From Endomicrobium sp. (GTDB lineage: Bacteria > Elusimicrobiota > Endomicrobiia > Endomicrobiales > Endomicrobiaceae), in NCBI GenBank assembly GCA_031273645.1, contig JAISRM010000206.1, forward strand, positions 1 through 19,010: 19,010 bases of DNA, read 5' to 3'. Position 1 is the first letter of the stretch. Each line of letters starts with the position of its first letter. Of this stretch, positions 12,591-19,006 are shown piece after piece. A program made the translations under genes and the position numbers. Under the pieces are notes generated by a model. That model saw only the letters and a program-made list of their open reading frames with translations, was not told where the DNA came from and searched no databases.

Positions 12591-13532
12591 ATGAAAACTT
12601 TCATTAAAATTTTAATTCTTTTTTTTGTTTTTGGCGCGGCCTGTTATTATTCTTTTAACATGGTCATGAGCGCTTTGATACATTCAGAAGAAGAAATAGT
12701 CCTTCCCGACGTTAAAGGCAAAAACATAGTTGAAGCTGTCGAAGAGCTTTCGGCTTTAGGGCTTGGACTTAGAAAAGAAAGCGAAGAATTTAATCAGTCT
12801 GTTCCTCCGGGGGTAGTGTTAAGGCAGTCGCCGCCTTCCGGCATGAACGTCAGGAAAGGCAAAGTAATTAAAGTCGCCGTAAGTCAGGGCGGAGAAATGA
12901 TTTATGTTCCAAACCTTGTCGGACAAACCGTCCGCGCCGCCGACATAGTTTTAAAATCTTCCATTCTTATGACGGGCGAAATATCAAAACAATATTCCGT
13001 TACGGCGGCAAAAGGCATAGTTATTTCCCAAGATCCTCCGGCCGGTTCGTCCGTAGAAAAAGACGCGGTCATAAATCTTGTGGTATCAGACGGCAACCCT
13101 CCCGAAGGCGTGCTTTTAATGCCCGACTGGATAAATAAAAATATTGACGACGCAAAAGAATGGGCTTTGCAAAACGAGCTGTCTTTTGACATAAGAAACG
13201 AAAAAAGTCAAAATCTTGCCGCAAACGCTGTAATAAGGCAAAGCCCCGCTCCCGACAGTCTGTTAAATAAAAGCGTGAAGATAATTTTTTACTCGGCGGT
13301 TTCAGCAAAAGAAAAAAACGCCGAAGAAAAAATTTTTAATTATAAAATTCCCGCCGCAAGCGGCAATAAGCGCGTCCAGCTTGTTCTTATCGACGATAAC
13401 GGCGAAAAAATTATTTTAAACGCCGTAAAAAAACCGGGAACCCAAATTTCCATGCCGCTTCAGCCGGCCGGCGCGGCTTTCGTAAAAGTTTATATAAATA
13501 AAAAATTTATAGAAGACGTCCCGCTCAATTAA
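12591..13532 (+). CDS. Membrane-anchored protein with three PASTA domains
   Basis: A 313-aa protein. Residues 5-30 form one transmembrane helix near the N-terminus, leaving the rest outside the cytoplasm. Three PASTA repeats follow: about 36-100 (VLPDVKGKNIVEAVEEL ... QSPPSGMNVRKGKVIKVAVS), 104-168 (VPNLVGQTVRAADIVL ... SQDPPAGSSVEKDAVINLVVS) and a weaker 176-236 (LMPDWINKNIDDAKEWAL ... RQSPAPDSLLNKSVKIIFY). The final ~75 residues are unassigned. PASTA domains bind peptidoglycan fragments or beta-lactams and usually sit on Ser/Thr kinases or class B PBPs. Here there is no kinase or transpeptidase domain, so it is a stand-alone PASTA protein, perhaps a scaffold or sensor. It ends Block B and is followed by a hairpin-T5 terminator. 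Confidence 0.9.
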   Translation: MKTFIKILILFFVFGAACYYSFNMVMSALIHSEEEIVLPDVKGKNIVEAVEELSALGLGLRKESEEFNQSVPPGVVLRQSPPSGMNVRKGKVIKVAVSQGGEMIYVPNLVGQTVRAADIVLKSSILMTGEISKQYSVTAAKGIVISQDPPAGSSVEKDAVINLVVSDGNPPEGVLLMPDWINKNIDDAKEWALQNELSFDIRNEKSQNLAANAVIRQSPAPDSLLNKSVKIIFYSAVSAKEKNAEEKIFNYKIPAASGNKRVQLVLIDDNGEKIILNAVKKPGTQISMPLQPAGAAFVKVYINKKFIEDVPLN

Positions 13533-13545
13533 AAACTTCGTTTTT

Positions 13546-13563
13546 CAGACTTTGTCTGTTTTT
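13546..13563 (+). terminator. Intrinsic terminator after the PASTA gene
   Basis: CAGAC-TTT-GTCTG (13546-13558) is followed by TTTTT (13559-13563), starting 13 nt after the stop codon. An adjoining AAAAAC-TTC-GTTTTT stem (13530-13545 region) could extend it. The stem is itself a member of the mini-hairpin family, suggesting that family members have been taken up as terminators. Confidence 0.65.
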
Positions 13564-13588
13564 ATAGAATACAGACAGCGCTCGGTTT

Positions 13589-13714
13589 GTCATTCCCGCG
13601 AAAGCGGGAATCCACGTTTGCTAAAAAAATTATTTTTACATTGCGTTTTTAAAAGAAATAATGTTAGAGGCTATATTAATATTAAACATGGATTCCCATT
13701 TTCATGGGAATGAC
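13589..13714 (+). mobile_element. Full-length hairpin-ended MITE-like element, second copy (126 bp)
   Basis: Left end GTCATTCCC with hairpin ATTCCC-GCGAAAGC-GGGAAT, right end ATTCCC-ATTTTCAT-GGGAATGAC. The body differs from 4677-4801 at scattered positions (TTTGCT for TTTACT, TTATTTTT for TTCTTTTT) and by one extra A. It lies in the same orientation as the copy in island 1. No target duplication or coding sequence was seen. Confidence 0.7.
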
Positions 13715-13799
13715 AGACCTTGAAAAGACGATTGACAAAATAGGCGAAGCCTGCCCGTTTTCATGGGAATGACAGACCTTGAAAAGACGATTGACAAAA
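13699..13799 (+). repeat. 42-bp direct repeat, 59-bp period, at an element end
   Basis: The stretch from TTTTCATGGG through GACGATTGACAAAA occurs at 13699-13740 and again at 13758-13799. The two copies flank a mini-hairpin AGGC-GAA-GCCT (13742-13752). The second copy keeps only the right arm of the element's terminal hairpin. GACGATTGACAAAA appears a third time at about 14137-14150. Confidence 0.85.
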
Positions 13800-13823
13800 C
13801 AGACGCAGTCTGTCTTTAAGTTT

Positions 13824-13996
13824 GTCATTCCCGCGTTTTTAATATTTGTTCTTCCTTAGCAGCCTGCACTCGAGTGTTTTTATCGGGTGGGAATCCACGT
13901 TTGCTAAAAAATTATTTTTACATTGCGTTTTTAAGAAGAATAATGTTAGAAACTATATTAATATTAAAAATGGATTCCCATTTTCATGGGAATGAC
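13824..13996 (+). mobile_element. Long-form hairpin-ended element, copy 2 (173 bp)
   Basis: Same structure as 4975-5152, with the 53-nt replacement of the left loop at 13836-13888. The first 79 bp are identical to the island 1 copy, while the right body resembles the nearby 13589 copy more (TTTGCTAAAAAATTATTTTT). That mixture suggests gene conversion between copies within each island. Confidence 0.7.
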
Positions 13997-14035
13997 AAAC
14001 ACAAACAAAACAGACGCTGCTCGTATTCTATAAAA

Positions 14036-14125
14036 CAGACGAAGTCTGCAGACGAAGTCTGAAAAGAAATAATGTTAGAAAATATATTAATATTAAACAT
14101 GGATTCCCGTTTTCACGGGAATGAC
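14036..14125 (+). repeat. Paired mini-hairpins plus short-form element, copy 4
   Basis: CAGAC-GAA-GTCTG occurs twice back to back (14036-14048 and 14049-14061). The second is the left end of a 77-bp short-form element (14049-14125) whose right hairpin is ATTCCCGT-TTTC-ACGGGAAT. Compared with other copies (ATTCCCAT/ATGGGAAT) one base pair is changed on both arms, so the stem is preserved. Confidence 0.8.
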
Positions 14126-14150
14126 AGACCCTGAAAGACGATTGACAAAA

Positions 14151-14201
14151 CAGACGAAGTCTGCAGACCCTGTCTGTGTTCCATAAAGCAGGCGAAGCCT
14201 G
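14151..14201 (+). repeat. Mini-hairpins immediately upstream of rpe
   Basis: CAGAC-GAA-GTCTG (14151-14163), CAGAC-CCT-GTCTG (14164-14176) and CAGGC-GAA-GCCTG (14189-14201). The last ends 7 nt before the rpe start codon and takes the place where a Shine-Dalgarno would be expected. Confidence 0.75.
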
Positions 14202-14208
14202 TAAAATT

Positions 14209-14856
14209 ATGAAAAAAATAATAATAGCTCCGTCAATATTATCTGCGGATTTTGCAAATTTAGAACGCGACATAGGGATTGTTGAACAAGCCGGCGCGGA
14301 CTGGATTCACGTTGACGTTATGGACGGACATTTTGTGCCAAACATAACGATAGGCGCGCCCGTCGTAAAATCTTTAAGGAAAACTTCAAATTTGATATTT
14401 GACGTTCACCTTATGATAAGCGATCCTGCTAAATATTGGGCTGATTTTCAAAAAGCCGGCGCAGACATTATAGTTTTCCATGCGGAAGCCGTTGAAAATC
14501 CTAAAGATCTTTTAAAAACTATAAAAGCTTCCGGCATAAAATCCGGCGTGTCGATAAAACCTGACACTCCGGTTTCTCAAATAGAAGATATAATTCCTTT
14601 TGCCGACATTGTTCTTGTAATGACTGTCGAGCCCGGCTTTGGCGGACAATCTTTTATGAACGCAATGGTCCCCAAAATTTTGCGTCTAAGGCAAATAATA
14701 GATGCCGGCAAATATCCGTGCATAATAGAAGTTGACGGCGGAATAAACGCTCAAACTTCCAAAATATGCGTTCAAGCCGGCGCCGACGCCCTTGTAAGCG
14801 GCAATTACATATTTGGCGCGCCAAACATTAAACAAGCCATAGACTGCCTCAGATAA
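14209..14856 (+). CDS. rpe: Ribulose-phosphate 3-epimerase
   Basis: Interconverts ribulose 5-phosphate and xylulose 5-phosphate in the pentose phosphate pathway; cytoplasmic TIM barrel, metal-dependent. Motifs in order are PSILSADF (substrate Ser), HVDVMDGHFVPN (metal His and catalytic Asp), DVHLMI (second metal His), VEPGFGGQSF (phosphate-proximal loop) and IEVDGGIN with the second catalytic Asp, then SGNYIFGA. The 215-aa length is typical. I chose ATG 14209, where the conserved MKKIIIAPSIL begins; the longer frame back to 14176 is read from repeat sequence. No Shine-Dalgarno is present, only an AT-rich 7-nt spacer after a mini-hairpin. It is convergent with the minus-strand operon, 24 bp apart, with no obvious terminator between. 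Confidence 0.94.
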   Translation: MKKIIIAPSILSADFANLERDIGIVEQAGADWIHVDVMDGHFVPNITIGAPVVKSLRKTSNLIFDVHLMISDPAKYWADFQKAGADIIVFHAEAVENPKDLLKTIKASGIKSGVSIKPDTPVSQIEDIIPFADIVLVMTVEPGFGGQSFMNAMVPKILRLRQIIDAGKYPCIIEVDGGINAQTSKICVQAGADALVSGNYIFGAPNIKQAIDCLR

Positions 14857-14880
14857 TCTCATTTCAACTAATATTAACTG

Positions 14881-16008
14881 TCAATTTTTTATTTTTGATT
14901 TGCTTTGCGCATCTTGCCACCATTTTTCGGTTTTTGAAATTCCGGGGAGGAATTTTTCTCCCATTTTTGGAGTTGCTATTTCAATGGCGTTGTTTTGGGC
15001 AAGGTCTGAGACAAGTTTAATCGATTCGTCCCATTCGTGCAGCGCTAAATCAAAAACAGCCCAATGCGTCGGCAGCAGGATTTTTGCGTTAATATCTTTC
15101 ATAACGCTTATTACTTCCTGCGGAAATAAATGAGTGTTTGGCCAGCCCGGGTTCCAGCCGTCTATTTCTATAAAAGCCAAATCAAAAGGGCCGTACTTTT
15201 CGCCTATTTCTTTAAAAATATCGCCGTAGCCCGTATCTCCGCTTACGAAAATATTTTTATCTAAACCTTTTACTATATAAGAAACCCAAAGAGATTTATT
15301 GCGGTCTTTTCTTTTTCTGCCGGAATAGTGTATGGCTTTTTGCGCCGTTATTAAAACGTTTTTTGCATTAAAAGAATCGCCCCAGCCAAGTTCGTGAATC
15401 CTCTCTTTTTCTATGCCCCAGCTTTCAAGATGCGCGCCTGTTCCCAGCGGCGTTATAAATTGCGTTTCTTTCTTATTTTTAAAAAATTTCATTGCGCGGT
15501 ATTCAAGATGATCGTAATGGTCGTGCGTCAAAATCACATAATCTATACGCGGCAAATTTTTACGTTTTACGGGAGACTTTTCATACCTTCTTGCCGCAAA
15601 CCAAATTGGCGCGGCGTTTTGTATAACAGGATCAAAAATCAGCCTTACTCCGTCTATTTCAATAATAAAAGAAGAATGACCCAGCCAATAAACCGCGTAA
15701 TTTTCAGGGGTTTGCGCAAAAGAATCTTTTGTAAGTTCGACTAAAGGAAGAGGAAAATCCGGAGCGTGTTTGGAACGAAATATATGCCTTGCCATACCGC
15801 CTTTGCCGCCGGTTCGTCTTTCGGGAAATCTCTGCAATTCTTTCGGGCTGACAAATTGCCCGTCTTTAAAATATGAAAGCCCTTCAAACTTTGAGGCGTC
15901 CGGAAGTTTGCCCATGCTTTTATACACATAACATGCGCCAAAAGAAACCGTAAAAACAAAAAATGCCGCCGACAAGGCAAGCGGTTTAATAAATTTTTTT
16001 AATTTCAT
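14881..16008 (-). CDS. NAPE-PLD-like metallo-beta-lactamase-fold hydrolase, membrane-associated (paralogue 1)
   Basis: A 375-aa protein. The N-terminus (about 8-26) is a hydrophobic signal/anchor ending FGAC, a possible lipobox with Cys26. The MBL domain has the metal motif HDHYDH (162-167), then His228 (HYSGR), Asp258 (GDTGYGDIF), His293 and His315 (PTHWAVFDLALHEWDE). The order GDTGY...IG..YGPFDLA...PTHW matches the NAPE-phospholipase D branch (also called UlaG/RomA-like), which cleaves phosphodiester bonds of N-acyl-phosphatidylethanolamine in animals; the bacterial substrates are mostly unknown. It is the last gene of a four-gene operon, its ATG overlapping the stop of the GT87-like gene by ATGA, with AAAGGA 8 nt upstream. 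Metal and catalytic residues look complete, so it is probably active, acting at the periplasmic face or outer envelope. Confidence 0.85.
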   Translation of the reverse strand: MKLKKFIKPLALSAAFFVFTVSFGACYVYKSMGKLPDASKFEGLSYFKDGQFVSPKELQRFPERRTGGKGGMARHIFRSKHAPDFPLPLVELTKDSFAQTPENYAVYWLGHSSFIIEIDGVRLIFDPVIQNAAPIWFAARRYEKSPVKRKNLPRIDYVILTHDHYDHLEYRAMKFFKNKKETQFITPLGTGAHLESWGIEKERIHELGWGDSFNAKNVLITAQKAIHYSGRKRKDRNKSLWVSYIVKGLDKNIFVSGDTGYGDIFKEIGEKYGPFDLAFIEIDGWNPGWPNTHLFPQEVISVMKDINAKILLPTHWAVFDLALHEWDESIKLVSDLAQNNAIEIATPKMGEKFLPGISKTEKWWQDAQSKSKIKN

Positions 16009-17312
16009 GCGTTTGTTCCTTTAATTTTTTGAAATATGCCGGCGCCCGTCTCATAAATTATTAAAACGGAAAGAAAAATAAGCGAAACGTTTTCAAACAT
16101 TACGCTTGAAGTAAAAAGGCAGGCGCTTTTGACCGCTATAGGAATAAAAGTTCCGGCAAATAAAACCGAATATATTATATCTTTTAATTTTTTGTCTGAA
16201 TCATTTAAAAATAATATAAGCGGCGCGACGGTCAAAATTACAACATATTGCGCGCTTCTGTGCGGCAGCAAAATAATTAAAGCCGTAAGCAGCGCGGCGC
16301 TTTTCCATAAACTTTTTTCCATAAAAAAGGATACGCCGACAAGGATAGTAAACAATATCCGCATAGGAGTTATAAGATATAAAGCGTCAAAGTAAGCGCA
16401 AGGGACGGCAAGAAAATTGTGAAGGCTTACCCAATGCGAACTTATAATTCCTTTTGAAATGCCGGAAAGTATGGATAAAGATTCTGCAAAGCAGGAAATT
16501 GTGTCGGCAGACCCTATTATAAAAAACGGGACGGTAAATAATAAAAGAAAATATAAAACAAATCTCAAAACTTCTTTTAATTTTTTTTCTTTTATCAGCA
16601 GTAAAATAAAAACGGCCGGATATATTTTTATAGCCGCAGCTGCCGCAAGGCAAATAAGTCCGATTTCAAAAATTTTCTTGTTTTTAGATTGAAAGCATAT
16701 GAAAAATGCCGTTATAAAAAGGTTTGCAATAAAAATTATGTTGGCTCTTTCAAATTGATAAATAAACGGAGCTGAACAAAAAATGAGCGTGGTCAAAATA
16801 ATTTTGCGCGGCAGGTTTTTACTTTTTTCAAACTTAAAAACTAAAATGCAAAACAGCAATGCAGTAATAAGAGTATAAAAAAATAAAGCGTATTGTCCCG
16901 AAACGGAGGATTTTATCATTTCAGCCGGCATATTTTGCGCAGCGGTTATTTTTGCAATAATGAGATAAAACAAAAACGATAATCCCGAATAACAAGCGTT
17001 TAAGCCCGCTTCATACGGCTGAGACGAAAGTATGTATGACACGGGATTAAAAAAATCCATAAAAGAATCGTTTGCTGTTTTTAAAACAATATTGAAAATT
17101 GCGTTCCAATCGCATAAGATCTCGACGCTAAACGCCGCAAGACAAACCGACATGCATACAAACCAAATATGGCCGCAATAATCGTTTTCACTGTAAAACG
17201 GACGCCGTTTTTTAATCAAAACGTATGCCGCGCAAGCCGCTGCAAATACAAAAAGTTCGATGATGATTATCAGAGCCGTTTGAATTATAAACGGCAAAAA
17301 TTGTTCGCGCAT
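16005..17312 (-). CDS. Multi-pass membrane protein, GT87/DUF2029-like glycosyltransferase
   Basis: A 435-aa very hydrophobic protein with roughly ten membrane helices, beginning in the N-terminal anchor (about 8-32). After the second helix comes an extracytoplasmic loop with NDSFMDFFNPVSYILSSQPYEAGLNACYSGLSF, like the conserved loop of DUF2029/GT87 polyprenyl-phosphate-mannose-dependent transferases, with Asp residues that could act in catalysis. FERANIIFIANLFITAFF and AAAAIKIYPAVFILLLIKEKK also match that family's 'ER(G/A)N...' and 'KIYP' segments. It would transfer a sugar from a lipid-linked donor onto a glycolipid or glycan outside the membrane. GGAG (minus strand, 17326-17323) precedes ATG 17312 by 10 nt, and the gene starts 3 nt after the acetyltransferase stop. 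Family assignment is by motif memory only. Confidence 0.72.
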   Translation of the reverse strand: MREQFLPFIIQTALIIIIELFVFAAACAAYVLIKKRRPFYSENDYCGHIWFVCMSVCLAAFSVEILCDWNAIFNIVLKTANDSFMDFFNPVSYILSSQPYEAGLNACYSGLSFLFYLIIAKITAAQNMPAEMIKSSVSGQYALFFYTLITALLFCILVFKFEKSKNLPRKIILTTLIFCSAPFIYQFERANIIFIANLFITAFFICFQSKNKKIFEIGLICLAAAAAIKIYPAVFILLLIKEKKLKEVLRFVLYFLLLFTVPFFIIGSADTISCFAESLSILSGISKGIISSHWVSLHNFLAVPCAYFDALYLITPMRILFTILVGVSFFMEKSLWKSAALLTALIILLPHRSAQYVVILTVAPLILFLNDSDKKLKDIIYSVLFAGTFIPIAVKSACLFTSSVMFENVSLIFLSVLIIYETGAGIFQKIKGTNA

Positions 17313-17315
17313 TTG

Positions 17316-17825
17316 CTAAGGTCTCCGGTTTAAAATAAGCTGCCAATGCCCAATGTCTCTCCATTTTCCAAATTTGAATCCCGCTTCTTTAATGTGGGAA
17401 ACCTGTTTAAAACCGAACTTTTCGTTTAACTTTACGCTTTCGGGATTAGGTATGTAAATAACTGCTATAACGCAATGGACGCTTTGAGGATCTAAATTAG
17501 AAAGCAATTTTTTATAGAGCGCGCTTCCTATTCCTTTGCCCGTATATTCTTTGCGCAGATATATCGTTATTTCTTTTGTCATATCGTAAGCGCTTTTGCT
17601 GTTCCATTTGCTTAGATAAATAAAACCTGCGACGGTATTTTTGCATACGGCTGCGTAAAAAGGAAGCTTTGCGCCGGCAGCGGATTTAATTTTATTTTCA
17701 ATTTCGGCTGCGTTAATTTCGCGCGTTTCAAAAGTAACGCATGTATTTTGCGCGTAATAATTGTATATTTCGCAAATGCTTTCTGCGTCTTTTATTTCTG
17801 CGTCCCTGATTATAATGTTATTCAA
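17316..17825 (-). CDS. GNAT-family N-acetyltransferase, phosphinothricin/MnaT-like
   Basis: A 169-aa cytoplasmic acetyl-CoA-dependent acetyltransferase. The fold runs IIRDAEIKDAESICEIYNYYAQNT (N-terminal helix-strand), VAGFIYLSKWNSKSAYDMTKEITIYL and the acetyl-CoA pyrophosphate loop RKEYTGKGIGSALYKKLL (91-108), then NPESVKLNEKFGFKQV and GHWQLIL. This layout fits the PAT/YncA (MnaT) group that acylates phosphinothricin, methionine sulfoximine or methionine analogues; the true substrate is unknown. The start codon appears to be TTG at 17825, overlapping the end of the upstream MBL gene by 8 nt, with GGTGGA upstream as ribosome binding site; no nearer ATG fits. It is coupled in the operon with membrane lipid/glycan-type genes, so an amino-sugar or lipid-amine substrate is also possible. 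Confidence 0.83.
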   Translation of the reverse strand: MNNIIIRDAEIKDAESICEIYNYYAQNTCVTFETREINAAEIENKIKSAAGAKLPFYAAVCKNTVAGFIYLSKWNSKSAYDMTKEITIYLRKEYTGKGIGSALYKKLLSNLDPQSVHCVIAVIYIPNPESVKLNEKFGFKQVSHIKEAGFKFGKWRDIGHWQLILNRRP

Positions 17826-18942
17826 CTTCGGTCCACCACTCTTTAAATTTTTGCGTTTCGTCTTTTAATCTTACTTTTTCGCCTATGACCGGCGTAATAA
17901 GTCGTACGGAAATATATTCGGGAACACTCTTAACGGCTTGTGAAACTCTTTTAAGCGGTTCGTCCCATGCGTGCATGCTTAAAGCGTATTTTGACGAGTG
18001 AACGGGTATAAGATTTTTTGCGTTTAAATCTTTTGCGGCGCGCGCGGTTTCTTCGGGCGTCATGTGAATATATTTCCACGCGTAATTGTATTGTCCGCAA
18101 TCTAAAGCCGCTAAATCTATCGGTCCGAACTTCATGCCGATTTCCTTATAAAAAGAATCGTATCCGCTGTCTCCGCCGATGTAGAATTTATAATCTTTGC
18201 TTTCAATTAAAAAAGAAGCCCAAAGCGATTGGTCTCTTTTTATGCCTCTTCCCGAAAAATGTCTTGCCGGCAGACAGTAAACTTTAAATTTGTCGTCTAA
18301 AACCGCTTCTTCGTTCCAATCAAGTTCTATAAGCTTATCTTTTTGATAACCCCAGCGCTCAAAATGCGCTCCGACGCCAAGTCCGCAAATTACTTTTGAA
18401 AGTTTATCTTTTAAAGCGAGAGCCGTTTTATAATCGAGATGATCCCAGTGATCGTGCGAAATGATGAGATAATCTATTTCCGGAATATCTTTTACGCTGC
18501 AGCCTTGCGCTCCTTTAAAAGGGCGGTTAAAAAAGAATACGGGCGACGCCGGTTTTTCAAAAACCGGATCGATAAGAAAGCGTTTTCCGCCGGTTTGTAT
18601 GAAAAGAGAAGAATGGCCAAACCATATTAAAACGTTTTCGTTTTTGTCCAAATTTAACAAATCGGTTTTTACACAAGGAATTTCGTTTTTCGGCTTGAGG
18701 CGTTTGCTTGTTTTAGAGCGAAGATCCCAAAATGTCGCGAAAATATTTTTTCCGCTCGTCATTTGCGAAGTTATGCTTAAATTTTGAAAACGCCCGTTTT
18801 TATAGTTTGGAGATTGTTGAATTTTTTTCATTGCCTCTCCGCAAGGCAGCGCGCCAAAAGGCGCAGAGTTTATAAAAAGGGCTGCAAACAAAATAAAAAG
18901 CGCCGCCAAAGCAAATAATATAATCATTATAATCTTAAACAT
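17818..18942 (-). CDS. NAPE-PLD-like metallo-beta-lactamase-fold hydrolase, membrane-anchored (paralogue 2)
   Basis: A 374-aa first gene of the minus-strand operon. Residues 3-28 form a hydrophobic anchor. The MBL motif is HDHWDH (163-168), followed by His228 (HFSGR), Asp258 (GDSGYDSFY), His293 (HMTPEE) and His315 (PVHSSKYALSMHAWDE). These residues fall at the same or adjacent positions as in the 14881-16008 paralogue, so the two are a duplicated pair with similar overall length. Here the final His is followed by Ser-Ser rather than Trp-Ala. HMTPEE is close to the HVDPEE of animal NAPE-PLD. Predicted role: zinc-dependent phosphodiesterase on a membrane lipid, substrate unknown. A near-ideal promoter places transcription start at the ATG itself; Met6 at 18927 is an alternative start. 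Confidence 0.85.
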   Translation of the reverse strand: MFKIIMIILFALAALFILFAALFINSAPFGALPCGEAMKKIQQSPNYKNGRFQNLSITSQMTSGKNIFATFWDLRSKTSKRLKPKNEIPCVKTDLLNLDKNENVLIWFGHSSLFIQTGGKRFLIDPVFEKPASPVFFFNRPFKGAQGCSVKDIPEIDYLIISHDHWDHLDYKTALALKDKLSKVICGLGVGAHFERWGYQKDKLIELDWNEEAVLDDKFKVYCLPARHFSGRGIKRDQSLWASFLIESKDYKFYIGGDSGYDSFYKEIGMKFGPIDLAALDCGQYNYAWKYIHMTPEETARAAKDLNAKNLIPVHSSKYALSMHAWDEPLKRVSQAVKSVPEYISVRLITPVIGEKVRLKDETQKFKEWWTEVE

Positions 18943-18948
18943 TAGCTA

Positions 18949-18977
18949 ATTGTATTACAGAAAATTTTTTTTATCAA
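18949..18977 (-). promoter_or_regulatory. Sigma-70-type promoter for the minus-strand operon
   Basis: On the minus strand, TTGATA (18977-18972), 17 nt, then TACAAT (18954-18949): five of six matches at both boxes with ideal spacing. Counting the last base of the -10 as position -7 puts +1 at 18942, the A of the ATG. The promoter is preceded by an A/T tract of the UP-element type (AAAATTTTTTTTA region). Confidence 0.65.
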
Positions 18978-18991
18978 GCATTTCGCGCCGC

Positions 18992-19006
18992 ACAGACTTC
19001 GTCTGT
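18992..19006 (+). repeat. Mini-hairpin ACAGAC-TTC-GTCTGT at window end
   Basis: A perfect 6-bp stem with a TTC loop, identical to 4955-4969, followed by TTTA. It lies just upstream of the minus-strand promoter, suggesting that another repeat island begins here and continues outside the window. Confidence 0.75.

Noticed and set aside
13874..14062. Open frame over the long-form element in island 2
   Set aside because: Same repeat-derived peptide as in island 1, without start signals; not a gene.
14142..14170. TTGACA in the repeat upstream of rpe as a -35 box
   Set aside because: There is no -10-like hexamer at 16-19 nt (the sequence there is AGACCC and neighbours). The same TTGACA occurs in other repeat copies with no gene downstream.
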